Counted from the stretch's first letter, positions 1-11,780 are shown. The stretch: DNA of 64,000 nt from Cryptomeria japonica (GCF_030272615.1 NC_081413.1:161694849-161758848); one strand, 5' to 3'. The notes: generated by a model not told the origin, from the sequence alone. Program-made: numbers and translations.

Positions 1-1133
1 TCTATGTTATATGAGAAATGTTGTATGAATTCCTCTACTAGATCACCCCATGAATTAATTCCAGGTGGAATTTGGGAGAACCATTCCATACCTTGATCAC
101 CTAAGCTTTGTGGAAACAATCTCATCAAGTAGGTTTCTTCCGCTGCTACCTCAATGCAAGTTGTGAAAAACTATCTTATATGTGCCTTAGGATCTCCCTT
201 GCCTTTGTACTTATCAAATTTTGGCATCACAAAATGTGTAGGAAAAGGAGGCATTAGAATGATTTTTTCAAATGGATAAGGACATATGTCTCTCATTGTG
301 TAAGTTGGATTTGGTGTATTTATGTCTTCCATTTTCTTTTGTAAGTCCTTTATTTGTTGTTCCAAATTATTCTTAGATGGAGACCGACTTCTTGGACCAT
401 ATCCCATGACCGAGCCACTGGGTGGAGGAGGAGCATACTACATATATGGATGGTATTGATCATAAACATGTTCATATGGAGGAGGTCTATAATGATGTTG
501 CATATAGGAACCACTTGGTATAGAGTCATAATAAGGAATGGAATATTTAGCATTGGTATGTAATTGAGTGTATTTATCTGCATAAGACTTCCATAATGGT
601 ATGCGAAGGTGAGTATCATAAGATTGACCATGTGTATGTGGGACCTTAGGTTTTTTAAACAAAGATGTTTGTGATTCAGGCACAAAATGTAGTCCTCTAT
701 TGCCTCCACTATTAGGCCTCCTTTGATCCATGTTGAGTTTAGGTTCTTGCAAAGGTTGATGTTCCATTATTTGAGACATGTCAAAATCATGAGGAATCTT
801 GGCTCCACTTTGCACCATTACTTGTAGAAAATATTGTCTATCTCTCCTCATTATTTCCTCAACCGATTGATTAAAATGGGGATCCATAATGGAGTCTTTC
901 ACTTCTACTGAATGTAGAGAAAAGTTGTCCATATTGTCATTGTGTGTATCATTGTTGTTTGTGTTATCCATGTTCTCAATATTTTGAATGTTTCTATAAG
1001 CGTCAATGTTAGGTAATGTGGTATGATCAGAATTGACAAAGACATCATTGTCATACTCATAGGCACTCATGTTTGCGGACTCTTGAGCCTCTTTAGCTTC
1101 TCTCCTAGAGTTTTGGGAATGGGTTTCAACCAT
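1..1133 (-). pseudogene. gag of element A1 (partial)
   Basis: The ATG at 1133 follows the leader, and the same start context is found in A2. The N-terminal part is acidic and Asn/Asp-rich, followed by a Pro/Tyr-rich stretch ending near PPPYEHVYDQY. A stop near 436 is followed by an open stretch in another phase (407-171) containing DICPYPF and MPPFP, which B and C gag also have. The part left of 170 reads MRLFPQSLGDQGMEWFSQ, the core of the plant retrotransposon gag domain, and continues off the edge. Gag forms the cytoplasmic virus-like particle. One stop and at least one frame change make this copy non-functional. Homology with A2, B and C gag makes the call secure. Confidence 0.85.
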
Positions 1134-3410
1134 GAACTAGGTCTTGACCAAGATGTGTGAGACTAGATGAAAATGGAAAGAGTATGGAAGACCAAGAGTT
1201 TGGATAGAATGTAAATGAATATGAGGTGTACTCGCAATGTCCAAAGTGTAAGACCAAGTATGTATGTAGTAGAGTAGGTGTGGCTTCCAAAGAGATGATA
1301 GTTTCTCTTAATGAGGTAAGTTGACCTTGACTCTAAGTAAGACCAAATGAGATGCAAAGGTGATAGACCTTGATGAGGTACCACTTAGCGAAATGTTGTT
1401 GTATGTAAGTGTGTTGACAAAGTATGACGAGGATAAGAAAGTGACCTTTTGACTCAAGTTTAGACAAATGTGAATGTAATGCAAGGTGTAAAGCAATGAT
1501 GAACTTTGTGAGACCCAAAAATAGGTTGAATGCTAGATGAAAACCAGGAGAAATAACCTAGGAAGCTCTATGAGTTTGAAACTGACTACTCTTGTTTGTT
1601 GGACTATAAGTTTTTCCAACTCTGAACACAGACGTGCCTATATACTTCACAGATGCAGTTAAATGGTACAGACATTTTTGAACACTCCACATAAGTGTTT
1701 CTGAGATTTCATAAATGCAGTTATCCTTATGATGACACATATGTGTTTTTGTCCTACACAGATGTGGTTAAATGACAGACACTATTGAATACTGCACATA
1801 CACATTTTTAGAAACTAAGTGCAATTTTTCCAATGTGTAAAGTTGTTGTTGTGACCAAATCTGAATTTTTGACATTTTTTCATGACAAGAGGACACAATG
1901 TTGATGAGGACTCAATGTTTGCAAGTGTTTAGACTCAAAATGACTCAAAAGAAAGTGTGTTGTTTGATGTAAAAATGTTTTGCATACACTTGAAGACACA
2001 AAAGACACAATGTTTTGATGTTTGATCTTTGAATGTTTGAATGTTTAAAAGAAGACAAGCACAATTCTTAAGGTTGGCCAGGACAATAGTTGTTGATCCC
2101 ACATGGGGTTTCCCCCGAGGCTACACTATTCAGAGTGGATACTTAGATGCTTGACCCCACTAGCTCCACCCTTGGCACTCACTTCTCTAGGGTAGCCAAG
2201 CACCAATCCCCATGAAAATTCCTCGTGGTGAACTTTGTATCTCTACTAAGAACCGTATGTTTGTGGGCTGCTCTAAAGGTCCGATCTCCTGCCCCAACAA
2301 CTAGAAGGATTTTGGCTTTCTAAAACAAAAAGGTTCTAGTAAGGGCATCTACTCATTTGGCCATACATGCAACACTTTAAACTCTGTAAATACAGAAGGC
2401 TCCCAGCCAGTAGGGGTTATGCCCTACAACTGATCAAATAAATTTGATCAAACAGGTTTATGGGGAGACATAGTGTCAGTATGAACTAATTAGCACACAT
2501 TATCCATGGCTTTCACCATGGATACAATTATTTATAGTGGTTCAGAAGAGGTGGGTTTTCCTTGCTACCACTTGGGTTGTTCTCTCCTCACTAGTAGTCC
2601 TAATGACCACACGGGAATATAGGCCCTCTAGAGATTAAACAAAAAGAGCCTATTGCTCAAGACACAAAAGACACCGGTTCAATTTTAGTGAACCAATTGA
2701 AGTGTTTGGTAATCTATGAAAACAAGGCACACAATGAAGATCAAAAGAAAACCCTTGCCAAAATTTCTGCAACAAAGATTTGTTAGTAGTTTTGCAATAA
2801 TACCCCTCCTGGAAGCACACAAGTTAGGTAAATTTTAGATCCAAAAAACTATGTGAAATAGGGGCCTTCGACAAGACATTCTTTTGATAGATTCAAAGAT
2901 CTAATTTTCCATGAGTTATTTTGCATAATAAAAAACATACCACCTTTAAAATTTCAAGACATTTCCAGAAATGTAAGAAAATCCAAAAACTTTTTTAATT
3001 TTCTCCAAAAATTAATTTCAAATTCATAGAAAATGCAACATTGATCTACAAACTCTGAAAGTTTTACTGGAAACTTCTGATAGCATTCCAAACTTGCATA
3101 AAAAAATTCCTACAAAAATTCTAAGCAGTTTGTGAGATATGAGATAAATAATGCAAAACCCTAATTTTGAAAGATCCAATTTTTTAGGAAATATTTTGCA
3201 CCAAAATTAAAATAACAAAGAATAGATCTTGTGTATAATGTTGAGATATTTCTAAAAATGTAAAAAACTCTAATAAATTTGCTAATTTGCTCTCAAAATT
3301 AATTTTTTATAAAAATGCATAAAAAATTCATAGAAACTAAAATTGTTTTACAAAACTGCAATATAGGGTTAGAAAAATCTGCAAAAAAAATAGATCTAAC
3401 AAAAATCTAT
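1134..3410 (-). other. long untranslated leader of A1
   Basis: This stretch of about 2.3 kb between PBS and gag has no convincing gene. Next to the PBS it holds two units of an AT-rich repeat of about 300 bp (about 3400-2830) that also occurs in the A2 leader. Around 2630-2520 (minus sense) it has a GAGAGAACAACCC-like block followed by CCACTATAAATAA, shared with other families. Around 2300-2066 a G/C-richer block closely matches the D leader at about 47990-48215. Confidence 0.7.
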
Positions 3411-3428
3411 GTCCCACCAGGCATTCCA
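3411..3428 (-). promoter_or_regulatory. primer-binding site of A1
   Basis: On the minus strand TGGAATGCCTGGTGGGAC begins three bases after the LTR end. A2 has TGGCATGCCCGGTGGGAC at the equivalent place and D has TGGCACATCCGGTGGGAC. Position and TGG start fit a tRNA 3'-end complement; I did not identify the tRNA. Confidence 0.7.
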
Positions 3429-3431
3429 AAA

Positions 3432-4240
3432 TGTTTATTGTGAAAATGGAAACAACAATATTGAGAGACTAAAATGGGTTTTACCACAAAACCCTAGCCT
3501 AACAACAACAAAGATCCACCATAACATATGAAGATTACCTAAGACAATGCAAATGAACAAAATCACAAAGATTATACCATCACATGTCCACTAGGGTTTG
3601 AATCTCCATTCTTCCTATCTCGATTGATCTTGCTTGATATATTTACTTTCAGATTCTATGTGTGCACAAGAGCTCAACAAAGAATGGAAATGTGGTCGCA
3701 AGTAGACTTGATCACATCTGAAAGTTTGAATGTTAGAATGCTTGGGAGGTTAGAATGTATAGTTGAGAATAGAATGACTAGGAGGATTGATAATGAAGGA
3801 AGCATCCTCTTATATAGAAGACACTATAAGAAATGGAGGGATAAGATTGAGAGGTGTAAAGGATAAATGGTCGGCTAGGATTACAGGGTAGGTAAAAGAA
3901 ATAAGAAAATAATGAGAGGGTAGGTAGTGTAGGAATTAAGAGATGAATGACATGTGTCATGAGTAGAAAAGGCTAATAAATTAATTAAATAAATAAAGAT
4001 TTATTTAATTAATAGAGGAAGTGGGATCAATTAAATAAATAAAAGTATTTATTTAATTTAGGAAAAAGAATAATTTAAATAAATAAAAGTATTTATTTAT
4101 ATGAAAAATAAGGCTAGAAGAGGATAAATGAATTAATTAAACAAATAAAGATTTATTTAATTGATAGAAGAATTAGGCTAAAATAATTAAATAAATAAAG
4201 ATATTTATTTAATTAGACAAGACAATTTTAGGTGTCTACA
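3432..4240 (-). repeat. 5' LTR of element A1
   Basis: The LTR is 809 bp, begins TGTAGACACC at 4240 and ends in CA at 3432. U3 near 3960-4240 is a run of short inverted AT-rich words built from AATTAAATAAATA. A TATA box (TATATAA, minus strand) lies at 3811-3817, followed by the transcribed part. The A2 LTR is about 800 bp once its SINE insertion is removed, supporting both boundaries. A reading frame at 3624-3866 on the other strand is incidental. Confidence 0.85.
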
Positions 4241-4241
4241 T

Positions 4242-4790
4242 AACCAAATTAGTGTCTCCAAAAAGGACCAGCACAAAACATCTTTCATCACTCCTTGGGG
4301 TACCTCCACATACAACATGATGCCATTTGGTCTGATAAATGCTGGAACAACCTTTCAAAGGGCTATGGACTTGTCTTTTGGCCATATGAAAGGTAAAATA
4401 ATTGTTATATACCTTGATGATTTAACTATCTTTTTGAAGAGGAGAAAGCATCACCTAAGAGACTTATGGTAAGTATTGCAGAGATGTTGGGAGCATGGAG
4501 TGTCTTTGAATTTGAAGAAGTCAATGTTCGGGGTTATTGAAGGCAAATTACTTGGTCATATCATGTCCAAAGAGGGTGTCAAAGTGGATCCTAAAATGGT
4601 AAAGGCAATTTAGTAGCTAAGTCTACCATCTAATAGAAATGCAGTCAGGTCCTTCTTTGGACAGGTGAATTTTCTAAGAAGATTTGTCTCGGATTTTGCA
4701 GAGACCACTAGATACATTGTGAACCTGATGAGTGAAAATCATTTATTCAAGTGGAGCGATTAAAGAAGCTATAGTGCAAGCACCTACCCT
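4242..4790 (+). pseudogene. reverse transcriptase fragment of element E
   Basis: Frame from 4242 opens inside the RT palm with NQISVSKKDQ, then PWGTSTYNMMPFGL and the catalytic YLDD at 4410-4421. The thumb part includes KLLGHIMSKEGVKVDP and NFLRRFVSDFAE. The upstream fingers are missing because A1 inserted between FSGY and NQ. Stops occur after 4465 (RDLW*) and around 4612. RT copies the element RNA into DNA in the particle. The catalytic motif is intact, but the gene is dead through truncation and stops. It resembles F's RT (YLDD) more than those of B and C (YVDD). Confidence 0.85.
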
Positions 4791-5200
4791 TGTTAATTCG
4801 GATTTAAAAAAATATTTTATTATCTAATGTTATTCCTCTAAACATACCATCTCAAGAATTTTGTTGCAAAAGAATGAAGAAAATGAAGAAGTTACAATAT
4901 CCTTCATGAGTGTTCTTCTCAAGAAACATGAATTGAAATATTCACTGATGGAGAAACAAGCATTTTCTGTTGTAAAAGTTGTAAAGCAATTCAGGTATTA
5001 TATTCTTCATTCTCATGTGATAGTATATGTACCACACTCTGTTGTTAAGAGCATTCTAACACAACAAGATATCGGGATGAAGAATAGAGCCTCATGGATG
5101 TCTAAGATACAAGATTTCAATCTAAACATCAAGCCAACTTAATTGGTGAGAGGGCAAGGCTTGTGTAAATTAATTGCAGAAAGCAAGACTGAAGTGAATG
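4790..5200 (+). pseudogene. RNase H / RT connection remnant of element E
   Basis: The open stretch 4861-5142 includes HELKYSLMEKQAFSVVKVVK and ends near SWMSKIQDFNLNIKPT, as expected for the gypsy RNase H linked to RT. The first acidic catalytic residue is not recognisable in the broken stretch before 4861. Integrase follows after only about 200 bases, leaving no room for an archaeal-type RNase H between them. Confidence 0.7.
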
Positions 5201-5340
5201 AGGAACTGCCTTTAGTCTTATTTGTTGAACTTCAAGACACTTGGTTTGCAGACGTTGCATATTACTTGACTTATGGAGACTATCTAACGCACCTCTCTCT
5301 GAGAGAAAAATGAAACCTAAGATTAAAGGCTACTAAATAT

Positions 5341-6499
5341 GTCATTTTTGATGATGTGTTGTACAAGAAGGGGTTGGATGAGACTTTCCTGTGCTGCGTA
5401 GATGAGTCACTTCAAGAGTCACTATTGAAAACTTTTCATGATGAAGCTTGTGGTGATCATTTTTCATCAATAGTAACTGCTTATAAAATCTTGAGAAATT
5501 GTTATTATTGGCCAGGTATGTTCAAGGACGCTTATGCTTGGGTAGCTAAGTGTGAAAAGTGGAAGTTATTCACTAGGAAGCCACAACTTGCAACATTGCC
5601 TCTCAGACCTGTAGTTATTGATGATCCGTTTAAATAGTGGGGTTTATATTTTATAGGTCCATTGTCACCTACTTCAAATGCTATACATACACACATATTG
5701 ATTGCCACTGATTACTTCACCAAATGGGTTGAAGCCATTCCGGTGCGAAAGACAACTTCTGAGGTAGTTTGCAATTTTCTTAAAGAAAATATTCTGGTTC
5801 GTTTTGGGGTCCCTCCGAGGATTGTGGCTAATAACACAACCAATTTCTCTTTTGCTGAGATCTCAATGTTTTGCTATGATCATGGGATTTCTCTTATTCA
5901 ATCTTTAGATTATTACCCACATGGTAATGACTAGATGAAGTCAAGCAATAAAAAATCTTATAAACATCATGAAGAAGCTATTGAGTGAAAACTTCAAAGA
6001 CTGGCACAAGAAGTTGTATGAGGCTCTTTGGGTGGATCACACATCTATGAAAAGAGCCATAGGGGTGTTGCCTTTTGAACTAGTATTTGACATGGGAGCT
6101 CAATTATCACTTCCCTTGGAACTTGTAGCTTCAAAGTTACAAACAATTTTTGAGGATGCATATTTTGAAGATTTTCTGGAGAAGAGAATTATGCATTTAA
6201 TGAAAATTGAAGAAGAAAGAGATAAATTGGTTGATTGGATTACAAAAAATCAGATGTGGGTCAAGAAAAAATTTGACAAGAGAGCCAGTCCATGAAAAAT
6301 TATGTAGGGTGATCAAGTTTTACTTTGGGATAGTATAAGAGAACCAAAAGGGGCACATGGAAAGTTCGAGTCACTATGGAAAGGACCATTCTTAATTCAC
6401 GAGGTAAAAGGGCCTAATTCATTCAAACTTTCATATCATGATGGTATTGTTCTTCCCCTATCCTATAATGGGCAGGATTTGAAATTATATCAATTGTAA
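5341..6499 (+). pseudogene. integrase of element E, degraded
   Basis: Integrase inserts the DNA copy into the host genome. The zinc-binding N-terminus is recognisable (HDEACGDH, YYWPG), but its last Cys is lost: CEKW instead of CxxC. In the core the first Asp is in TDYFTKWVEA, the second is lost (VANN in place of TDN), and the Glu position reads Lys in a MKSSN context just after an in-frame stop at 5933. The C-terminal domain ends with SLWKGPFLIHEV near 6400 and stops at 6497-6499. Several stops break the frame. The family call is secure; the protein cannot be active. Confidence 0.85.
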
Positions 6500-7403
6500 G
6501 CAGGAGTCCCTTGCAAGTCTTGTACATAAAGTTTTGTTGTGTTTAGTTAGTTGTTTTGGTTTTGTTTTGTTTTTCTTTGGTCCTTTCTAATTAAAGGCTT
6601 ATTTTCAAAACCAAAGATCTTGGGGTTCATGTCTTGGTCTCTTGATGTTCCAGTCCCCAGTCAGAGCCAATGTTAGCCCCCCACCTTTTTTTTGAGTTTA
6701 AATTCGAAAGTAGTCCTTTAATTATTATTTTCCTTTACGGTTGTGTGTTTCCTTCCTTTGAAATTAAGTGATTGAACCTTGTCTTAGTTCAAATTTCAAG
6801 TTTAATGTCCACTATAAAGTTAGTTGTCTTCACAACTTTGTTTCATGGTAAAAGGCAAGTGCTATTGTTGAAAGTTTATGTTGAACTTGAACCTTAGAAC
6901 CTTTTGGTTTAAGGTTCAAGGTTCAAAGTTAGTTTTGCATCATTCTTATCTTTTAGCATTCGTTGTCTTTTTTTTGTTATACCATGAAGACTGTTTTGTG
7001 TTGTGTTTTATGTTTCTTCTCAGAGTTGAACTTGAACCCTTGAACCTTTTGGTTCTTGGTTCAAGGTTCAATGTTCAAAATTTATAACCCAAATCCTCAT
7101 TCAGAAGTGGTGTGCGTATCATGGATGGAAAATGACGGTGGGAAAGGGAATATTCAAGGAAGTTCGGGATTTTATTTTCTAATTATGGCAAGTAATTACA
7201 ATAATTCATGTGACATGTAATGGAGTGAATCAAAATTAAATGCATGCTAGATATCCATCAAATCAGGTGTCAATTCAAATGAACTTACTTAATTAGTGCA
7301 GCTAGCAAGTATTTGAGTGAGATTTTATTCGTTTTTGCTGTAAAAAATACTAATATTTCAAGTATTTTCTCAATAGCTATGAAAGAGAAGGAGGTTAGAG
7401 GTA
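6500..7403 (+). other. 3' non-coding region of E with a duplicated segment
   Basis: No gene is supported. A segment rich in TTGAACC/GGTTCAA occurs at about 6880-6929 and again at about 7024-7079 in the same orientation; the words are self-complementary and could form hairpins. A 69-residue reading frame over this region (6878-7087) is a by-product of the repeat. Confidence 0.5.
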
Positions 7404-8096
7404 TTGTATCTACACTCAAAAGGTTTCGGGAATTTTTTGCTAGGATCAGGTAATGAAAAACAGAGGATCGAGAGAATTAAAACTGCAAACTTAGGGGAAT
7501 CTTCTCTAAGTTCCTCCCCTGTTCCCGTCACATGCTCCTGTAGCAAGAAGAAAAATAAAAAATTTCCCACAAATCCACTTGTGGTAGATTTGGACTCTAA
7601 AGAAGAAATTCAAGGGATGATAGATGCCCAGGTACTAGACAATCTCACTGCTGATGCTACTGACAAGGGAAAGGAGATTCAAGAAGCAAGGGACTCTATA
7701 AATATCGCGGTTGTTGTTATTAATAGCCAACAAACACCTCCACTGAAGGAAATGTCTATTGTCCCCAAATGGTTAAGCACTTCACTTAGCAATAAATGAA
7801 ATGTAATTCCAGTCTCTATTTCAATGGAAGATATGGCTAGTAAATGTTTGGGGAGAACGTCAAAGTCTAAGAAACTCAAAACTGAAGAAATGATATATTT
7901 AGATGATCAAACAGGGCATTGGGTTGCAAAGGTAGCTCGACCTCTAGCAGATAAAGATGTTGAGACTGTCACTAAAAAATATTTTTTTATTGAGAAATTT
8001 GATTTAGGGGTGGCCCCTCGAGCTGCAGACACCAAACACCTGGAGACATCCACCAAGAGAATTCTGACCAAGACTTGGAAGGATGAAAATAGATAA
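7404..8096 (+). pseudogene. unrecognised accessory reading frame of element E
   Basis: One frame runs 7404-8096 (about 230 residues) with a single stop at 7797-7799 and is open on both sides of it. The first half is basic and Ser-rich (SSSPVPVTCSCSKKKNKK) followed by an acidic helical part. The second half includes KSKKLKTEEMIYLDDQTGHW. I recognise no domain. It lies downstream of integrase on the same strand, where some plant gypsy elements carry extra ORFs. It could also be a chance survivor or a captured gene fragment. No membrane segment or signal peptide is visible. Confidence 0.4.
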
Positions 8097-8247
8097 TAAT
8101 AAAATGAAATAGATTATAATACAGATGGCTCAGTACATCAATGCCATAAAATATCCCAATCCATAATCACTTTCCCAGGTACCTTTGTCATTTGATTCAA
8201 AGTCACCAATGAACCATAAATTGCTTGATCAGGTTCAGAGAAGTTAG

Positions 8248-8760
8248 ATGGTAGTAGACATTTTTAGTGAGTGGCTAGAATCAATTTCTCAGCAAGGCAC
8301 AAGCTACATCTCTAATCTGATTAAGGTATTTGGAAGTGTAGAGTCTATGGGAAAGGAACTAGAAACAAAAATAATCACTTGGGAGAAAGAGAAAAGAAAA
8401 TGGGTAGTTGTGTTGAAACAAATGAGAGATACCCAAAGGTATGGAGTCATGAACTTCTTGGTAGAAAAACCAGTGCATGGTCTAGGTGACAATGTGCTTT
8501 TTGTATGTAAATAAAATATCGAAGGGAGGAACTCAATTATTAAATAGGGGCATAAAGTATCAATCAAAAGTTTGAAGGAGTTAAAAGAATTGATTAATAT
8601 TATGCAAAAAGATATGAAGTGCATAGATATTCAACTCCTGAAAGATGATAGACAAACACTTGAAGATTTAGCTAAAATGATTCAAAACTTCAAGGATTGA
8701 GTTCAACGGATCAAGGAAGCAAAATATTTAACAATAGAAGAATTCTTCAAAATTGCATGA
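8248..8760 (+). pseudogene. helical reading frame downstream of E accessory ORF
   Basis: The open stretch 8248-8514 and the broken stretch after it (to about 8760, in other phases) encode Lys/Glu/Leu-rich, probably helical sequence, for example KELKELINIMQKDMK and LAKMIQNFKD. This could be a coiled-coil part of the same lost protein as 7404-8096. No family is recognised and several stops are present. Confidence 0.3.
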
Positions 8761-9690
8761 ATTGAATCCATGCTAGTTGTTTTCTTTGATCGTCTCGAGA
8801 CACATAAGGGAAAATTTCTACAAGTGAGCAAGAAGAGGGAAGTCTGGAAGCAACATATACTTCATATTGGTCTTCTACATTACCAGATCATCCTCAACTT
8901 CTCTACAACTCATTTGGAATGGCACAATATCTGTAGAACTCCTTCACCTTAGGAGAAATAGATGGATGCCATGTCGACTACCGAAGATTGATCACATAGC
9001 CATTGCTCACGGCTTATGTCGCTTTTCCTATTTTGTTAGTTTCTGTTTAGTTATAGGGATAGACTTCTTTGACTTTCGGGGAGACATATTTTACTCTTGT
9101 TTTAATTGCAACGAACTATCATGGTTTGGTGGCTATATATACTTTGTTATAAGCCTTATAAAAGGTCTAAATTTTTTTTGGTTGAGATAGGACATAAGAT
9201 TTATATTTTTGCAATGCTATGTATTCTTAAGGAAAGACAATTTGATCTATGAATGAAATTGCAGCATATTCCTTCTTTTGAATCTGTGTTTTTATGAATT
9301 GAAGTGTGAATATCTGTGAAGATTTGATTCAATTGTGGAATTTGTCATCTTTCTGATGTAGTGTATGTGAATGTGCAAAAAGAAAAACTTCTAAAATGTT
9401 TGTCTTGTCGATTAAAGGAATGAAAGTCTGAGCTTTTAAAAAAAAATTGTGCTTACAAATATTTGCGGTATTCATTTTGTGTTGACAAATGAATGCATAA
9501 ATACCTTTAATAGTTTATGGTAAAAAGTGTGCATAGAAATTGTTGTAACCTAAGCTTATTGAAAATCATTCTTGGGGAGTTGTACCCATATATAGAGGTT
9601 AACTATTTAAGTAGTTATCCAACTATTGGTGTGTTTTGTCTTTCATTTATGGGCATGCAGAAGTTAAAGAATTAAATTGTGTGAAAGACA
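8761..9690. other. non-coding stretch between E and F, possible old LTR
   Basis: No gene is supported. A TATA-like TTATAAAAGG near 9149-9158 is followed some 90 bases on by an AATGAAATTGCAGC segment, a spacing seen in plant LTRs between promoter and polyadenylation region. It may be the decayed 3' LTR of E, but I found no second copy to define its ends. Confidence 0.3.
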
Positions 9691-10540
9691 AATCTATTAA
9701 CCAATAAAAGACATGCCATATTCTTTGCATTTCTTGAATACTTGCTCAAGGTGGCTAAAGTTCTCAGTTGTATGCTTAGAGTACACATTTATATCATCTA
9801 AGTATATCAACACAATTTTTTCTTATACTCCCCTAAAGGCCATATCTATATCTCTTTGAAAAGTGGCACCTACATTGGTTAGTTCAAATGGAATCTTACA
9901 ATATGCATAGGTGCCCCATTTAGTAGTGAATGTAGTCTTGAATTGTTTTGATTCTTGGACTAAGATATCCTGAATATCCATCTAGGAATAAAAATATCAC
10001 TACTCCACTTACTTTAGCTAAGATTTGTTCCATGGAAGGAAGAGCATAATGATCTTTAATGGAGGCCCTATTGAGATCCTTAGAGTCTACACATAATCTA
10101 ATTTCCCCATTCTTTTCCCTAACTAGGACAAGATTAGCTACCCAAGGAGAATGTTTTATTGGAAAAATTATATTGGATTCTATGAGTTTGGACAACATTT
10201 TTCTCATTAAGGGTTCAACCTTAGGATCTATGGGTCTTTTCTTTTGTCTAAAAATCTTTGCATTTGGATCTAGCTCTATGGTATGCTAGGCCAAACTAGG
10301 GTTAAACCCTTTCAGGTATTAATAAGTAAAAGAAAATATATCATTATATTCTTTAGACAAGTTGATGAAGGCTTCCTGGTCTATTTTGGAACATACCTTT
10401 CCCAAGTTGAGAGTCTTTCCATTAGCCATCGAGATTGTCTTGTAATCTCCTTTTCTTGTGGCTAGATCCATAACATTCCCTTTCACTTGGTCATCTAAAT
10501 TAAAAATTACCTTCAAGTTGATTATTCCTTTGGGAAGCTT
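9691..10540 (-). pseudogene. reverse transcriptase of element F, 3' truncated
   Basis: Upstream conserved words are KKRPIDPKVEPLMRKML, SPWVANLVLVREKNGEIRLC and LFLDGYSGY. After a frame change come WGTYAYCKIPFEL, GATFQRDIDMAF and the catalytic IYLDD at 9804-9793. The protein ends around KKCKEYGMSF near 9700, so thumb, connection and everything after are missing. The order with RNase H directly upstream is continuous in reading and not an obvious rearrangement. Confidence 0.8.
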
Positions 10541-10759
10541 GTTTGAACTGAGCTACATGATCTGATCCCCATATTGGTTTTGCAGTAGGGGTTGATTCTT
10601 GACAAAGAACTCTGCCACTTCTTGTAAAAAGTAAACAATTTGTTGATCTAAATAAAAAACTTACCAATGTAATTTATTGTCAAGTACAATAGGCCTAACC
10701 ACAATCTTGGCCTATTTCTCCTTTTTGTTAGCAACTTGAGTTGGTATCTCACCAACTTC

Positions 10760-11130
10760 TTCTAGCCTATCAACATGTCTATTCTAATTTCTAGGAATAT
10801 TAGATATGTTGAAGGCTTCACACCCTTCAATTAAGCCCCAAAATCTATGCTTGTAATATTTAAGATGGTTATTCTTGGTTATGCTTTGAGCTCTTATCTG
10901 ATTGACAACCAACTCATTGTCCCCATGTGCACGTAAGGATTTGATCCATCTTTCTTGTTCAATTTGGAGACCTAAGATTAATGCTTCATACTCAGCCACA
11001 TTATTAGTGCAACTAAAAAGAAGCCTGAATTAAAAATAATATTTCTCCTCATTAGGAGAGATGAGTAATACACTTTCCCTTGCAACGTTTTTATTTCTTG
11101 ATCCATCAAAAAACATGTTCTGCAATCCCT
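10760..11130 (-). pseudogene. archaeal-type RNase H of element F, located before RT
   Basis: All four acidic positions of an RNase HI fold can be read: FDGS at about 11117-11101, NNVAEYEALILG starting near 11010, GDNELVVNQI near 10920, and a final Asp in NRHVDRLEE near 10780. The reading changes frame near 11000. The domain removes RNA from the RNA-DNA hybrid in reverse transcription. Its place between protease and RT contrasts with B and C, where the equivalent domain follows RT. I know this placement from one group of plant Tat-type elements, so it is unusual within the window but probably not new. Confidence 0.75.
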
Positions 11131-11299
11131 TGAGGTCATTGCATTCTTTGGTAAGATTGGGAATTGGAGTGCCTTCCTCATGAATGCACTAAGTACCAAG
11201 ACCCATATCTGTAACTTCACTGATTGAGTCAAAATGAAAAGAATTATCTCAATCATTAAGGCAATCAGGGACCTCCTCCAAAAGATTGGCAATTTTTCT

Positions 11300-11780
11300 A
11301 ACTACAAAGTCCTCCTTTTCATCATAATGCATATATTAATGGGGCTAGGAATATAAGGCTCAATGTGGTCCTTTGCAATGGGCTTTGCCTTTATGGTAAC
11401 CTTTAGACCATATCTCGTTCTAAACAACATATGTGACCAATCCAAGGATATGTATCCTCCTATCTTAGTAGTGAAATCCCTTGACAAACAAATAACAAAG
11501 AAGGTAGGGAGATCAATGATTGAAATGTCTTATAAGACACTACAACTAGGGCATGCATGTAAGGTTAAACATAAATCCTTAATCACTCCCACTATCTAAA
11601 CTGAAGGGCCATCAAGTTGCACTACTCCCTTAGAAATAGGTTCATATTTAATACCTAGATGATTAACCACATTCTTGGGCATGATTGAGCTACTAGCTCT
11701 TGAGTCTATCATATAACTATGCACTAAATTATCTCCTATAATTAAGGAGAGATAGAAAAGAGGTGTCTTATTGATTTTAT
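11300..11780 (-). pseudogene. aspartic protease region of element F
   Basis: Readable pieces are SSIMPKNVVNHLG (the part after the usual D-S-G active site), then IIDLPTFFVICLSRDF and KIGGYISLDWSHM, which follow the protease in this lineage. The active-site triplet is not clean because of stops around 11720. Protease would cut the Gag-Pol polyprotein. Confidence 0.6.

Larger units (their letters stand above)
1..4240 (-). mobile_element. Ty3/gypsy element A1, 5' part, minus strand
   Basis: Reading leftward from 4240 the order is 5' LTR (4240-3432), PBS (3428-3411), a 2.3 kb leader, then gag from 1133 to the left edge. Protease, RT, integrase and the 3' LTR would lie left of the window. It is the same family as A2 at 31783: the LTR start (TGTAGACACCTAAAATTGTC), the PBS and gag all match. 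The LTR start abuts the middle of an RT reading frame at 4242, so A1 inserted into element E. The 5-bp target-site copy next to it would be TAACC (4241-4245); its partner is outside the window. Confidence 0.85.
4241..8760 (+). mobile_element. Decayed Ty3/gypsy element E, 3' part
   Basis: Pol remnants run RT, RNase H, integrase on the plus strand and are cut on the left by A1. Downstream of integrase lie two further reading frames of unknown function. No LTR could be defined. Only a short stretch separates the RNase H remnant from integrase, so no second RNase H is present there. This suggests E has the same plan as F, with the extra RNase H before RT. Confidence 0.75.

Noticed and set aside
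6878-7087. 69-codon hydrophobic frame
   Set aside because: Covers a duplicated TTGAACC/GGTTCAA segment in 3' non-coding DNA; no homologue visible.
9920-11130. RNase H before RT in F taken as an inversion or rearrangement
   Set aside because: Both domains read in the same direction with continuous conserved linker words between them, and the plan is known from plant elements.
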